From Theionarchaea archaeon (GTDB lineage: Archaea > Methanobacteriota_B > Thermococci > Methanofastidiosales > SZ-28-30): a DNA stretch of 64,000 nucleotides. Each line of letters begins with the position of its first letter. Position 1 is the stretch's first letter. Under the pieces are notes generated by a model, which saw only the letters and a program-made list of their open reading frames with translations, was not told where the DNA came from and searched no databases. This document shows positions 25,767 to 35,686 of this stretch, in pieces. The DNA lies in assembly GCA_018992685.1 (NCBI GenBank), contig JACVGT010000011.1, forward strand, positions 1-64,000, written 5' to 3'. The translations under genes were made by a program, and so were the position numbers.

Positions 25767-26669
25767 TTACATTATCTTGTCTCCCTTCTCGTACCGCTCC
25801 TTTTTCACTTCCAGTGATTCCCAGGTAAGGTCATAGATTCTCTCCAGATCCATGTACTGTCCCTTCTCTTCGTACATCTTTCGAATGACGTCGCGCATTC
25901 CCTTGGTCTTCAAATCACCAATAGCAACAGCACCAAACAGGAATTTTCCATCCACTTCTTTCGCATCGTCTACCACTTCTATTCCCTCGATTCCGGCTGG
26001 AGGATACGCATTTACATCTGCCAGGACCCTAATAGAGGGTGTTTTCATCCAGATATCCTTCTTCATCAACTGGATACCCGCTTTCCCCGTACCAATAATA
26101 ATCTGACCGTCCTCCACAGCTTTCATGCATTCTTCATCATTGGAAACCTGCAATGGTGTAATATCTCTGTTGTACTTCTCCTTTATCTTTTTGCACACAG
26201 CCTCGGCCTTCTCCTGCTTTCTCGACGTCAATACCACTGAAGCTCCCTCTCTGTGGAGCAGCACTGATACCCGTTCCCCTACAGCGCCCGTCCCTGCCAG
26301 GACCACAGCCTTCATTCCTTTCATATCACCCAGTACGTCCTTTATCTTGGCCACGGTAGCAGCAGAGGTCGTCGTGTTCCCGTCAGGATCTGCCATGACA
26401 GATACTTTGAAATCACCAAAAAACGTCTTTTTTGCCTTCTTCATCATCTCATCTGCCAGATCGGAATCATTGCCGCCAAACAAAATCGCCGTGTTCACCA
26501 GTTTCTTGGGTCTTCTGGTGAATATACACCCGTGGACCATGCTGGTGATATCGTCCGGGGAAACATTCCCGAAGGGTAGAACTATATCTACGTCGGAATC
26601 GTAGGCTACAATTAGATCAAAGAGGCTGGGCTGTTTCTCATTGCTTACATAGACTAGGATTTTCTTCAT
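25767..26669 (-). CDS. Methylene-tetrahydromethanopterin dehydrogenase, MtdB-like
   Basis: A 300-residue Rossmann-type protein. The start at 26669 is set by AGGTGA at 26675-26680. The N-terminal domain (KKILVYVSNEKQPSLFDLIV) is that of the NAD(P)-dependent methylene-H4MPT dehydrogenases known from methylotrophs (MtdA/MtdB). The nucleotide-binding domain begins near residue 125 with AVVLAGTGAVGERVSVLL and SRKQEKA, the latter in the position that often selects NADP. It would interconvert methylene- and methenyl-H4MPT and so link C1 units to NAD(P)H rather than F420. No other C1 gene is adjacent, and a related amino-acid or quinate-type dehydrogenase is a less likely alternative. Confidence 0.7.
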   Translation of the reverse strand: MKKILVYVSNEKQPSLFDLIVAYDSDVDIVLPFGNVSPDDITSMVHGCIFTRRPKKLVNTAILFGGNDSDLADEMMKKAKKTFFGDFKVSVMADPDGNTTTSAATVAKIKDVLGDMKGMKAVVLAGTGAVGERVSVLLHREGASVVLTSRKQEKAEAVCKKIKEKYNRDITPLQVSNDEECMKAVEDGQIIIGTGKAGIQLMKKDIWMKTPSIRVLADVNAYPPAGIEGIEVVDDAKEVDGKFLFGAVAIGDLKTKGMRDVIRKMYEEKGQYMDLERIYDLTWESLEVKKERYEKGDKIM

Positions 26670-26837
26670 GAATTCACCTGCATTTACTTGCAAATCCTGT
26701 TTAAACGTTTTTCCGTTGGCATACGTAAAGATTGATCCAATGCAGACCTTTTAGTCCCAGCAGTGTACGTAGTAGCTGAAATGGATCCAGATATGAGGTA
26801 CAGGAGTTACAGCATAAAGGATTGACCTCCACGGAAG

Positions 26838-26858
26838 AGGAGAAGAAAAAAGAAGGAA
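26838..26858 (-). terminator. Possible T-rich terminator downstream of the 139-residue membrane protein gene
   Basis: The minus strand reads a T/C-rich tract with a six-T run about 50 bases after the stop at 26907. The rest of the 26670-26906 interval holds the MtdB-like gene's promoter (TATA-like CGTTTAAACAG near 26698-26708) and nothing else I can identify. Confidence 0.35.
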
Positions 26859-26906
26859 ATCAGAAACTACGTATGGACTCCAGGGACAGGAAACGAAAAA
26901 GGGAAC

Positions 26907-27326
26907 TTATCTCTCACGTCTCTGGAAGACCGAACACCGGAATCCAAACTTCTCATTGTACAACGAACAGGCTTCCTCCCTGAACTGCTGTGTCCCTTTG
27001 AGTAATATCGTCACCTTACCGGAGCGGATCATCTGATCCGGATCGCCTTTGATGGTGTAGGGCGTATAGGGTTCAATGCCACTGGGGTAGTAGTAGATCC
27101 AGATTTCACCAATAGTCCTGTTGTCTTCCCTGTAAATGAGGTGACAGAAATGGGCTTCTTCATTAATAGAGCACTCGATGACCTCGCCATCAAGCTCGTC
27201 TAAAACGTAGTCCTTGGCACCGTTTTTCTCACCAATACCATCACTGTAGAAGACAATCACCAGAACGACAACAGCTACAATAACCAACAGAATAACCAAG
27301 AGGGCGAATTTCGTTTTTCTTTCCAT
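26907..27326 (-). CDS. Small membrane-anchored protein of unknown function
   Basis: A 139-residue protein I do not recognise. Residues about 6-28 are a single strong membrane helix (FALLVILLVIVAVVVLVIVF); the remainder would lie outside the cell and contains four cysteines (VIECSINEEAHFCHLIY and EEACSLYNEKFGFRCSVF), spaced so that two disulfides are plausible. The outer part is beta-rich with a YYYPSGIEPYTPYT loop. A minus-strand TATA element (GTTTATTAAG, about 27347-27359) lies about 25 bases before the ATG, so the gene is expressed leaderless and divergent from the next gene. The cysteine pairs make it a possible client of the thiol-disulfide relay at 12.7-15.6 kb, but this is inference. 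Confidence 0.6.
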   Translation of the reverse strand: MERKTKFALLVILLVIVAVVVLVIVFYSDGIGEKNGAKDYVLDELDGEVIECSINEEAHFCHLIYREDNRTIGEIWIYYYPSGIEPYTPYTIKGDPDQMIRSGKVTILLKGTQQFREEACSLYNEKFGFRCSVFQRRER

Positions 27327-27430
27327 GAACCAGAAAAGGAACTGAACTTAATAAACCTTTCCCACTCGGTGACGCATTCAGAGATCACGAAAAAGACAAC
27401 CCTTATGAAGACCCCCTTCTTTACCAGAGC

Positions 27431-27937
27431 ATGGAAGAGAAATCACTGGAAGCCAGGATATCAAAACTGGAACAGGGATTTGACAGACACTCCCAGCGGT
27501 TTCAGGCATTGAAATCGCGCATCAAGACGGAGCCCGAAATCTTTGGGTTTGATGATATGGCACAGCAGATTATTGGGGCAGCTCTTCTTTCCAGCCCCTT
27601 CTGTGCAACAGAAGAGATCTGGCGCCTTGCCAATTCCATCAGCCTTTACAGGGCTGTTGGCATTCTTGGACTGTCTGTCGTTCTGGGAGTGATCCTCATT
27701 TATTTTACTGATTACCAGAAAGTGGCTGACCACGAACGATTTGGCCAGTACGCCCCCATCAGGATTGTCTCTCTGGTGTGCGTGTCCTATGGAATAGTAA
27801 CCATTATCTTGTTTGTTCTTGGAGTGTTCAACTATCAGGTGGTGGCAGAATTCGGGCATCTGTGGAGGGTGAAAGTTGTGGTCCTGGTGGGATTCTTTGC
27901 AACGTTGGGTGGAGCGATAGCCGATGTCATCAGGTAG
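27431..27937 (+). CDS. Four-helix integral membrane protein, DUF2391-like
   Basis: A 168-residue protein with a short N-terminal coiled coil (residues 1-35) and four hydrophobic segments at about 50-70, 74-95, 110-135 and 142-166. The GFDDMAQQIIGAALLSSPF entry and the loop FTDYQK match my recollection of DUF2391, a family of putative integral membrane proteins without known function. A TATA element (CCTTATGAAG) about 25 bases before the ATG makes a leaderless message likely. It is followed after 48 bases by a secreted metallopeptidase that has its own TATA box, so co-function is not certain. Confidence 0.55.
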   Translation: MEEKSLEARISKLEQGFDRHSQRFQALKSRIKTEPEIFGFDDMAQQIIGAALLSSPFCATEEIWRLANSISLYRAVGILGLSVVLGVILIYFTDYQKVADHERFGQYAPIRIVSLVCVSYGIVTIILFVLGVFNYQVVAEFGHLWRVKVVVLVGFFATLGGAIADVIR

Positions 27938-27985
27938 TAACCCCGGTTGTGCAAACCCTTTTAAGACATACAGTGAGTGAGACCC

Positions 27986-29296
27986 ATGAGAAAAGGGTAC
28001 CTGCTGGCGGCACTGCTCTTGATGACAGTGTTCTCCCCGATACAGGCAGTAGATTGGCAGGAATACGAGTCTGATCATTTCATCTTTTTCTACAGTCCTG
28101 ATCATCTGACAGATGATGAGATTATGGCTGTGGCTGAGACGCAGGAAGCCCTTTTTGCACAATTAAGTGGAATACTAGGGACAGATTGCCAGGAAAAGAT
28201 CGTATATTACTTGTATGGGAATAGGGAGGACTTTCAAGGGATTCCGGGGGCCTATTGCACGGGATCAACTGTCGTATATTTGTGCATTTTCTGTGTGGAC
28301 ATCTGTAAGAACGGGTTGAATGATTCACATGAACTGACTCATTCACTGGCCAATACCATTGGGTTCCAGCACGGACTGCTTGCCGAAGGGCTTGCCATCT
28401 ACATAGAGGAATACGTCATTGCGCATCAGAATCCCCATGCTATTGCACAGATTCTCTATACTGAGAATCGGCTGACTCCTCTGGAGGACATTATGAAGGA
28501 CTATTGGTGTGATATTCTCTATAATTATGATATCTCAGGTTCTTTCACGATTTTCCTAATCGAAGAGTACGGAATGGATACGTATAAGGCGCTGTACAGC
28601 ATGCCTCTGGGGTATGCTACCATTGAAGAAGTGTATGGGAAGTCTCTTGATGAACTGGAGCAGGAATGGATACAAACAATTCAGAAAGCTGACGTAACCC
28701 AGAAGGAGAGGGATATTGTACGATACAGGGATTCCATAAAAGAGGGGTTGGCTATTTATCTTGATTTGGGATTCCTGCCCCCTGATTATGCTACCTATCC
28801 CGCACGGGCAGAAGAGGGTATCTGTTTATTCAGGGAGAAGTATAAGGAAAATCCAGAGGAAGCTTTCGGGTACTTGCCCCAGTTCAACGAGGGTATGGTA
28901 GCATGGAAAGAAGCTATTGAGACATTCGAGAAAGGTCTTGAGGCTACTGATCTTGAGGAGAAGGCGGAGCTGTTTGGAAGGGCGCAGGAGCTGTACAGGG
29001 TGGCAGGAGATGCACGAATGGTTGAGCGATCTGGGAATTTTAGAGAAGCGTATGAGGCGCTGGTGATCACAGAAAAGTATGTGCAGGAAAACAAGATGGT
29101 TCAGGCAGAAGAGGAATTGGAAAAGGCAAAGGAATTGCTGCTGACCCTGAGGGAGCCAGAGGAGCAGGTGGATTTACTGGATCAGCATATTCGAGCATGG
29201 AAAGACCGGTGTGTTCCTGGATGGGGGGCAGGGTTCATTATTGTTCTGTTATGTGTTCTGCTGATGAAAGGATTCGTGAAGCTCAAGAAAGGATAG
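27986..29296 (+). CDS. Secreted membrane-anchored HExxH metallopeptidase (peptidase MA-like)
   Basis: A 436-residue protein. The start at 27986 follows a TATA box (CCCTTTTAAGAC, 27956-27966) by about 25 bases. Residues 1-22 are a signal peptide. The zinc motif HELTH (H115, E116, H119) is followed by LLAEGLAIYIEEY, where E134 is the likely third ligand, the gluzincin pattern of peptidase MA-like proteins. Residues about 250-400 are helical and TPR-like, and a C-terminal helix (about 412-430, GFIIVLLCVLLMKGF) anchors it in the membrane with the catalytic domain outside. Cysteines cluster before the active site (YLCIFCVDICKN). It probably degrades or processes extracellular proteins. Confidence 0.7.
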   Translation: MRKGYLLAALLLMTVFSPIQAVDWQEYESDHFIFFYSPDHLTDDEIMAVAETQEALFAQLSGILGTDCQEKIVYYLYGNREDFQGIPGAYCTGSTVVYLCIFCVDICKNGLNDSHELTHSLANTIGFQHGLLAEGLAIYIEEYVIAHQNPHAIAQILYTENRLTPLEDIMKDYWCDILYNYDISGSFTIFLIEEYGMDTYKALYSMPLGYATIEEVYGKSLDELEQEWIQTIQKADVTQKERDIVRYRDSIKEGLAIYLDLGFLPPDYATYPARAEEGICLFREKYKENPEEAFGYLPQFNEGMVAWKEAIETFEKGLEATDLEEKAELFGRAQELYRVAGDARMVERSGNFREAYEALVITEKYVQENKMVQAEEELEKAKELLLTLREPEEQVDLLDQHIRAWKDRCVPGWGAGFIIVLLCVLLMKGFVKLKKG

Positions 29297-29433
29297 ATGT
29301 CCAGATAGTTGAGGCTATAACATGTTCTGGCTTGTTCGAGGTATGCATTTATAAAAGACAATGGTTTCTAAGTAAATCCTATTCTTAATCGACCTTCTAG
29401 CAGTTGAAACCTCCTTCACTCAGTCAAATAACA

Positions 29434-29445
29434 AACCTTATAACC
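29434..29445 (+). promoter_or_regulatory. TATA box for argS
   Basis: AACCTTATAACC lies about 26 bases before the ATG at 29466; a GGTGAT Shine-Dalgarno-like sequence at 29457-29462 is also present. Confidence 0.55.
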
Positions 29446-29465
29446 ACCTTTTCCTTGGTGATATC

Positions 29466-31172
29466 ATGAAGGACCTTGTGGAAAAAGAGATCAGACAGAA
29501 GGCCCAGACTCTCTACAATTACATGGACGACGTCGAAGCAAAACCCATCCCTTTCAAAGGAGACTGGGGATTCTCAACTACAATAGCGTTTAAGATAGCA
29601 GGAACCCAGAAGGGAAACTTTCACAATGCTCTCAAGGAAATCTCAGAAACCTTGGCCTCTAATTTAGAATTCGGAAAAGAAGTCTCTCGAGTAGAAACAG
29701 TCAATGGCTATATAAATATTTACCTCAATGCCAATACATATGCTCAAAACGTCATAAAAACCATTTTGAATACTCAGTATGGAAAAGGAGTCACCAAGAA
29801 AGACAAAATCATGGTGGAATATTCTCAGCCCAACACTCACAAGGCCTTTCACATAGGTCATCTCAGAAACACCTGCCTTGGAGCATCCCTGGTCGATGTC
29901 CTCCGTTACGCAGGCTATTCGGTGGTGGCTGCCAACCTCATCAACGATACCGGAGCCCACGTGGCGAAGTGGCTATGGTGCTATTCAACCTATCACAAGG
30001 CAGAGGCACCACCTGAAAAAAAGAGTGAATGGCTGGAACATATCTACGTGGAAGCAACTCAGAAACTCGCCAAGAATCCAGAATACGAGCTTCAAGTCAA
30101 AAAAATGCTCCAGCGACTCGAGCAGAAAGACCCCGAGGTCACCAAGATCTGGGAACAGACCAAGCAATGGTCCATGGATGAATTTCACCGCATCTACAGT
30201 GAATTGGGCGTACAATTTGATGTCTATTTCTACGACTCCACCCTCTACGAAGAAGGAAAAGAGATTGTCCAGGAACTCGTGGAAAAGGAAATTGCTGAAG
30301 AAAGTGAGGGTGCTCTCATCATAGATTTGGATCACCTTCTGGGAACAGATGACGTGTACAAAACCTTTGTCGTTCTTCGCTCAGATGGGACAGCCCTCTA
30401 CCAGACCAAGGATCTCGCTCTGGCAAAGCGAAAATTTGAGGGCTACGGCATTGATCGTTCCATTTACGTGGTAGGCTCAGAACAAAAACTGCATTTTCAG
30501 CAAGTGTTCAAGACTCTTGAGCTAGCGGGCTTCAAGCAGGCCAAAAAATGCTATCACCTTTCCTATGAACTTGTCATGCTCAAAGGAGGAAAAATGTCGT
30601 CCCGTTTGGGAAATATCGTCTTTTATGATGACCTCTATTCGGAAGTCTATGAAGAGGCATTAAGAGAAGTAGAAAAACGTGATATTGTGCAGGAGAACAA
30701 AGAAGAAACAGCCAGGATGGTGTCCATGGGCGCTATCAAGTTTTCCATGCTGCGAAAGGACAACAACAAGGTCATTGTCTTTGATCCCAAGGAAGCAGTC
30801 AACTTCGAAGGTCAAACCGGTGCGTATGTGCAGTATGCCCATGCCAGGGCTTCCCGTATCTTGGAGAAAGACGCGTACGATCTGAATGCTATGGAATTCG
30901 AAGAGCTGACAGTGCAGGAGAGAAACCTTCTGGAAGTCCTGACAAAGTTCCCCGATTCTGTTGAGCAGTCAGCAGAACGCTACAAACCCAGTATCATGGC
31001 AACGTATGTCTTTGACGTGGCCAAGGCCTTCAATGAGTTCTACCATGCCTGTCCAGTGCTGCAAGCAGAGCCGGCAACGAAGAATGCGAGACTGGCTCTG
31101 GTCTCGGCAACAACTCGCATATTGAAGAGCGGATTGCAGCTCCTGGGAATCGAGGCCCCCGAAAGGATGTAG
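29466..31172 (+). CDS. argS: Arginyl-tRNA synthetase
   Basis: A 568-residue class I synthetase. The N-terminal domain (about 1-110) is the Add-1 domain that contacts the tRNA D-loop. The catalytic core has HKAFHIGHLRN (HIGH motif, about residue 135) and LKGGKMSSRLGN (KMSKS variant), and the C-terminal helical bundle (EQSAERYKPSIMATYVFDVAKAFNEFYH) is the DALR anticodon-binding domain. It charges tRNA-Arg. Length is typical for archaea. The gene appears monocistronic, with the next gene 51 bases downstream under its own TATA element. Confidence 0.95.
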   Translation: MKDLVEKEIRQKAQTLYNYMDDVEAKPIPFKGDWGFSTTIAFKIAGTQKGNFHNALKEISETLASNLEFGKEVSRVETVNGYINIYLNANTYAQNVIKTILNTQYGKGVTKKDKIMVEYSQPNTHKAFHIGHLRNTCLGASLVDVLRYAGYSVVAANLINDTGAHVAKWLWCYSTYHKAEAPPEKKSEWLEHIYVEATQKLAKNPEYELQVKKMLQRLEQKDPEVTKIWEQTKQWSMDEFHRIYSELGVQFDVYFYDSTLYEEGKEIVQELVEKEIAEESEGALIIDLDHLLGTDDVYKTFVVLRSDGTALYQTKDLALAKRKFEGYGIDRSIYVVGSEQKLHFQQVFKTLELAGFKQAKKCYHLSYELVMLKGGKMSSRLGNIVFYDDLYSEVYEEALREVEKRDIVQENKEETARMVSMGAIKFSMLRKDNNKVIVFDPKEAVNFEGQTGAYVQYAHARASRILEKDAYDLNAMEFEELTVQERNLLEVLTKFPDSVEQSAERYKPSIMATYVFDVAKAFNEFYHACPVLQAEPATKNARLALVSATTRILKSGLQLLGIEAPERM

Positions 31173-31223
31173 GTCGGACCGGAAGGATTTTTAAGGCAGC
31201 TTCTCCAGTGGGCGTGTGATTTC

Positions 31224-31742
31224 ATGATTGACTATAAGAATATGTCCAGAGATGAAGTGCTCCAGAAAGCGTACGAGATTGCTTTTGCATATGAAAGAGA
31301 TTATGGTAATTGTCCTCAGTCCTTGCTGGCCACCATGCATGACATGTTCAGCATTGGAGATGAAGAGGTCTTCAAGAGTGGGACAGGAATGGCAGGGGGA
31401 GGAGCCCTTGCGGGGCAGGGTACCTGTGGTGCTTTGATAGGGGGATTCATGGCGATCGGCCTGGTATTTGGCAGAACTCCTGAAGACTACAGGTCAAAAA
31501 AAGGAGCAGGAAGAGCATATAGAGCGGCAAAGGAGCTGCATGACCGGTTTGTCAAGGAATTTGGCGGGGTGGTGTGCAAGGACGTTCAGAAGAGCATTTT
31601 TGGAAGAGGGTTCAACTTACTGGACAAAGAGGAGTATCAACTTTTCGAGAAGATGGGGGGTCACAGAGACAAGTGTACTCATGTGGTGGGAAAGGTAGCT
31701 ATGTGGACAGCAGATATTATTCTGGATGAACTCACGAAATAA
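31224..31742 (+). CDS. C_GCAxxG_C_C family redox protein
   Basis: A 172-residue protein with the C_GCAxxG_C_C pattern: an early cysteine (GNCPQSL), the central GTCGALIGGFMAIGLVFG, then cysteines in GVVCKDVQ and DKCTHVVG. This family, related to the split-Soret cytochrome core but often without heme motifs, is widespread in anaerobes and thought to bind a metal or flavin-linked redox centre. It is cytoplasmic, with no signal peptide. A TATA-like element (GATTTTTAAGGC, 31187-31198) lies before the ATG. It converges on the oligopeptide transporter. Its substrate is unknown. Confidence 0.7.
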   Translation: MIDYKNMSRDEVLQKAYEIAFAYERDYGNCPQSLLATMHDMFSIGDEEVFKSGTGMAGGGALAGQGTCGALIGGFMAIGLVFGRTPEDYRSKKGAGRAYRAAKELHDRFVKEFGGVVCKDVQKSIFGRGFNLLDKEEYQLFEKMGGHRDKCTHVVGKVAMWTADIILDELTK

Positions 31743-31822
31743 ACTGTCAGGCCCATTTCATTCTTCTTTCTTTCTGTTGTATTTCCTGCTGTACTTCCTT
31801 CTCGCTGCCAGGAGGTTCCCGT

Positions 31823-32779
31823 TCACCTCAAGTGACAGGCAACAAAATGGTCTCCACCCTTGTTCTCCAGCGCAGGTTCTTGCTGGGAACAGATCTCCTT
31901 TGCATACATGCATCTGGTGTGGAACCGGCATCCTGGAGGAAGATGCGTGGTACTAGGAACGTCTCCCTTCAATACGATTTCCTTCCTCTTGAATGAGGGG
32001 TTTGGCACAGGCACTGCAGACATCAAAGCCTCTGTATAGGGGTGCAGGGAATTGTCAAATAGCTCTTTCTTTGGCGCCATTTCCACAATCTTTCCTACAT
32101 ACATGACTGCCACCCTGTCACAAATATGACGTATGACACTGAGATCATGAGTTACAAATAAATACGTGAATCCGAATTCCTCCTGGAGATCCTGCATCAG
32201 ATTCAGGATCTGGGCCTGTATGGACACGTCCAGGGCTGAAACTGGTTCATCTGCCACAATGAAATCAGGATCAACAGCCAGAGCACGGGCAATGCCAATT
32301 CGCTGCCTTTGCCCTCCTGAGAACTCGTGGGGGTATCTGTTCATCTGTTCCTGAGTGAGCCCCACCTTGTCCATAATCTCCAGCACTTTCTCTTCTTTTT
32401 CTTTTCCTGAAAACAGGCCATGGACTTCCATGGGTTCAGCAATGATTGCTCCCACTGTCATTCTGGGGTCAAGGGACCCAAAGGGATCCTGATAGATGAT
32501 ACTCATATCTCTCCTGTATTTTCTCATTTCCTGCCTTTTGAGGGAGGTAATGTCCTCTCCTTTGAACATGATACTGCCGGAATCAGGTTCATATAGCTTG
32601 AGTATTGTCTTTCCACAGGTCGTCTTGCCGCACCCGGATTCTCCCACCAACCCTAGTGTTTCTCCTTCTTTTATGGCAAATGACACATCGTCTACAGCCC
32701 TGTTGATTAAGGGCTTTTTCAGGAGTCCTCCCCCTACATTGAAGTATTTTGCCAGGTTCTTGACCTCCAGCAGTGTCAT
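31823..32779 (-). CDS. oppF: Oligopeptide/dipeptide ABC transporter ATP-binding protein OppF/DppF
   Basis: A 318-residue ABC ATPase: Walker [13 protein letters not shown] (about residue 44), signature [15 protein letters not shown], Walker [14 protein letters not shown], and H-loop FVTHDLSV. The C-terminal 60 residues are the oligopeptide-transporter extension with the cysteine cluster [20 protein letters not shown], which in this family binds an iron-sulfur cluster. It overlaps the upstream oppD gene by four bases (ATGA-type coupling) and is the last gene of the operon. It energises peptide import with OppD. Confidence 0.95.
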   Translation of the reverse strand: MTLLEVKNLAKYFNVGGGLLKKPLINRAVDDVSFAIKEGETLGLVGESGCGKTTCGKTILKLYEPDSGSIMFKGEDITSLKRQEMRKYRRDMSIIYQDPFGSLDPRMTVGAIIAEPMEVHGLFSGKEKEEKVLEIMDKVGLTQEQMNRYPHEFSGGQRQRIGIARALAVDPDFIVADEPVSALDVSIQAQILNLMQDLQEEFGFTYLFVTHDLSVIRHICDRVAVMYVGKIVEMAPKKELFDNSLHPYTEALMSAVPVPNPSFKRKEIVLKGDVPSTTHLPPGCRFHTRCMYAKEICSQQEPALENKGGDHFVACHLR

Positions 32780-33744
32780 GGTATCTCCTCCAGAAAACAG
32801 CGGGTAAAATGGCTATTTTCTCGTTCTACCAGCTGGGGTTGCTCCCGTGCACACATCTCTGATGCGTGACTGCACCGGGGGTGGAACCTACATCCCGGGG
32901 GTATCTGAATCAAGTTGGGAACATTCCCCTCAATAATCCTCAGCCGGTTCCTGTCCACATCCAGCCGTGGTATGGCCTGGTATAGTCCCACCGTGTACGG
33001 GTGCAGTGGATTATTGAAGATGGCTTCAACACTTCCGTATTCCACGATTTCCCCTGCATACATCACAGCTACAGTGTTGCACTGCTGAGCTATTACTCCC
33101 AGATCATGAGTAATCAGAAGAACAGAGGCCGAGAAGTCCTGCTTCAGCTTTTCCATCAGCCGGAGAATTTGAGCCTGTATAGTGACATCCAACGCTGTGG
33201 TGGGTTCATCCGCTATCAAGAGCTTCGGATTGCAGGAAAGGGCCATAGCAATCATGACTCTCTGGCGCATTCCTCCCGATAACTGGTGAGGATACTCTTT
33301 CATTCTCCGTTCTGGATCGGGGATGCCCACGACGTGCAGCATATCAGTGGCCTTCTTGCGGGCTTCCTCCTTATCCAATCCCTGGTGCAGCTGGATAGCT
33401 TCCATGATCTCATTGCCCACCGTGAAAACAGGGTCTAACGAGGTCATGGGTTCTTGGAAGATCATGGATATCTTGCATCCTCTTATCTTCTGCATTTGTT
33501 CTTCTGTCTTCTTCAGCAGGTCTTCGTTTTCAAGTAATACCTGACCTCCGACGATCTTCCCTGGAGGCCAGCTGATGAGCCGGATGATGGATAGAGCAGT
33601 CACGGATTTCCCGCATCCTGATTCTCCCACCAGTCCAAAGGTTTCTTCCTTCTCTATGGTGAGACTTACATCATCCACAGCCTTGACGATGCCATCATCA
33701 GTGAAAAACTGAGTCTTCAGGTTGTTGACTTCTAGGAGGCTCAT
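32776..33744 (-). CDS. oppD: Oligopeptide/dipeptide ABC transporter ATP-binding protein OppD/DppD
   Basis: A 322-residue ABC ATPase with Walker [13 protein letters not shown], signature [15 protein letters not shown], Walker [14 protein letters not shown] and H-loop LITHDLGV. The C-terminal region has the family cysteine cluster [20 protein letters not shown]. It pairs with OppF as a heterodimeric motor. It overlaps both neighbours by four bases, showing tight translational coupling with the permease upstream and OppF downstream. Confidence 0.95.
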   Translation of the reverse strand: MSLLEVNNLKTQFFTDDGIVKAVDDVSLTIEKEETFGLVGESGCGKSVTALSIIRLISWPPGKIVGGQVLLENEDLLKKTEEQMQKIRGCKISMIFQEPMTSLDPVFTVGNEIMEAIQLHQGLDKEEARKKATDMLHVVGIPDPERRMKEYPHQLSGGMRQRVMIAMALSCNPKLLIADEPTTALDVTIQAQILRLMEKLKQDFSASVLLITHDLGVIAQQCNTVAVMYAGEIVEYGSVEAIFNNPLHPYTVGLYQAIPRLDVDRNRLRIIEGNVPNLIQIPPGCRFHPRCSHASEMCAREQPQLVERENSHFTRCFLEEIP

Positions 33745-34637
33745 AGCTTGGCACCTCCCTTCAGTCGTGGATCCAATGCATCTCGCAATCCATCACCCAA
33801 TAGATTCAGCGATATTACTGAAAGGAGTATAGCTATCCCGGGAAAAGTAGCAGCCCACCATGCCCCTGTTACCAGGTACTTCCGTGACAGTGACAGAGCG
33901 AGACCCCACTCGGGTGAGGGCGCCTGCGCTCCCACTCCCAGAAATCCCAGAGCTGCAGCATCCAGAATGGCAGTGGCCAGCATCAAAGTAGAATACACAA
34001 TGATGGGGGCAAGTGAGTTGGGCAAGACGTGTTTGAAAATGATCCGCCAGGTAGATGACCCGATGGCATGCTCCGCCTCGATATATTCTGTCTCTTTTAT
34101 TGATAGCACAGCTCCTCTTACCACCCTGGCCATCTGAGGGGTATACACGATACCAATGGCCAGCATGGCCTTGTCAATTCCCCTCCCAAGCGTACCTGCC
34201 ACCACCAGAGCCAGCAGTAGTGCAGGATAGGCAAATAGAATATCTACAATACGCATGACAACATTATCTACAGCTCCTCCAAAGTATCCTGCTGAGATAC
34301 CCATGAGAATACCCATGCCCACAGCGAATCCTAGGGCAACAAACCCCACACTGAGGGTGACTCTCCCTCCATAAAACAAGCGCGAAAGCAGGTCCCGTCC
34401 CAAGGCATCTGTACCGAGGTAAAACCCTGGTAACCCGTCATCGGACCAGAACCCTGGTTTCAGCTGACGATCAAGATCTACATCATGAGGGTCATGAGGG
34501 GCAAACAGAGGAGCACCCACACTCAGAGTGACTATGATAAACAGCAGTCCCAGCCCAAACATGGCTGACTTATTCTTCCGCATCTGGCGCGTGACATCTT
34601 GAATCCGTGTTCGTCTCTTGATTTCTTCTTCTGCCAT
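33741..34637 (-). CDS. oppC: Oligopeptide/dipeptide ABC transporter permease OppC/DppC
   Basis: A 298-residue inner-membrane permease with about six helices. It has the OppC N-terminal domain (about residues 18-70, [19 protein letters not shown]), then [24 protein letters not shown], and the EAA loop ([24 protein letters not shown]) that docks on the ATPases. It forms the translocation pore with OppB. It overlaps oppD by four bases and lies 11 bases after oppB. Confidence 0.95.
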   Translation of the reverse strand: MAEEEIKRRTRIQDVTRQMRKNKSAMFGLGLLFIIVTLSVGAPLFAPHDPHDVDLDRQLKPGFWSDDGLPGFYLGTDALGRDLLSRLFYGGRVTLSVGFVALGFAVGMGILMGISAGYFGGAVDNVVMRIVDILFAYPALLLALVVAGTLGRGIDKAMLAIGIVYTPQMARVVRGAVLSIKETEYIEAEHAIGSSTWRIIFKHVLPNSLAPIIVYSTLMLATAILDAAALGFLGVGAQAPSPEWGLALSLSRKYLVTGAWWAATFPGIAILLSVISLNLLGDGLRDALDPRLKGGAKL

Positions 34638-34648
34638 AGTATCACCTA

Positions 34649-35653
34649 TTATTTGTACTTGATACGCGGATCGATGTAGACGTAAATGATATCAGTAGCC
34701 AAGTTAATGATCACGAACGCAGTGGCAAAGAACAGCGTAAATCCTTGAATCACAGGATAGTCATAGGCCAGTATAGCGTCTGCAATGTACTTGCCCAGTC
34801 CTGGCAAGGTAAATATCGTTTCTGTCAGTACTGCCCCCCCCATGAGCAATCCAACATTCATACCGATAACAGTGACGATGGGGATCAATGCATTACGAAT
34901 AGCATGTTTGTAGACAACCACTCGTTCTGAGAGGCCTTTTGCTCTCTCCGTTCTGATGTAATCCTGCCGCAGGACTTCCAGCATGGAAGACCTGGTCATT
35001 CTGGCGATTGTGGCCATGGGAATGGTGGCCAAAGCCACGGAAGGCAATATCAGGTGCTTGATACTGTCTAGAAATGCTTCCCCATTAAATGTCAGGATGC
35101 TGTCCAGGATGTTGAGTCCGGTAATCCGTTCCAGGTAGATACCTGTGGTCAGCCTCCCCCCTATGGGAAGTACTCCAAGTTTGACTCCAAAAATGAACAG
35201 CATCATCAGTCCAAGCCAGAACACAGGCATGGACACACCAAACAGGGCTCCAAACATGACCCCATAATCAACTGGTGAATACTGACGGACAGCGGAAACA
35301 ATTCCAGCAAGAATACCAAAAAATGATGCGATAATCATGGCAAATATCGATAGCTCCAAGGTGGTGGGTAGTCGTTCCACAATTTCAACCGTAACCAATT
35401 CACGGGATTTGATTGATCTTCCCAAGTCACCTTTCAGAGCCATTTCAATCCAGATAAGGTACTGTTCATAAATAGGTTTGTCCAGGTGGTATTTTTCCCG
35501 TATCTGTTCTAGTACCTGGGCAGTGGCGTGTTCACCTGCCAGATTGACGGCAGGATCTCCTGGTGCTGCTCGTACCAGCACGAAGGTGATAATAGAAACA
35601 CCAAAAAGCACCACTACGAGCATTGCCAATCGTTTCAGGACATATTCTTTCAT
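34649..35653 (-). CDS. oppB: Oligopeptide/dipeptide ABC transporter permease OppB/DppB
   Basis: A 334-residue permease with six membrane helices. It starts KEYVLKRLAMLVVVLFGVSI, typical of OppB, includes the conserved RAAPGDPAV periplasmic motif, and the EAA loop QDYIRTERAKGLSERVVVYKHAIRN. GAGGTGA at about 35657-35663 precedes the ATG. It follows the binding-protein gene after 33 bases that contain a T-rich tract, so it may be expressed at lower level than the binding protein. Confidence 0.95.
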   Translation of the reverse strand: MKEYVLKRLAMLVVVLFGVSIITFVLVRAAPGDPAVNLAGEHATAQVLEQIREKYHLDKPIYEQYLIWIEMALKGDLGRSIKSRELVTVEIVERLPTTLELSIFAMIIASFFGILAGIVSAVRQYSPVDYGVMFGALFGVSMPVFWLGLMMLFIFGVKLGVLPIGGRLTTGIYLERITGLNILDSILTFNGEAFLDSIKHLILPSVALATIPMATIARMTRSSMLEVLRQDYIRTERAKGLSERVVVYKHAIRNALIPIVTVIGMNVGLLMGGAVLTETIFTLPGLGKYIADAILAYDYPVIQGFTLFFATAFVIINLATDIIYVYIDPRIKYK

Positions 35654-35660
35654 CTTTTCA

Positions 35661-35680
35661 CCTCAAAAAAGAAAAAAGGG
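35661..35680 (-). terminator. T-rich intergenic tract between oppA and oppB (partial terminator?)
   Basis: On the minus strand the gap after the oppA stop reads CCCTTTTTTCTTTTTTGAGG. A U-rich tract here could terminate part of the transcripts, raising binding-protein mRNA over the permease genes, a common arrangement for ABC importers. Confidence 0.4.
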
Positions 35681-35686
35681 AAAGAT

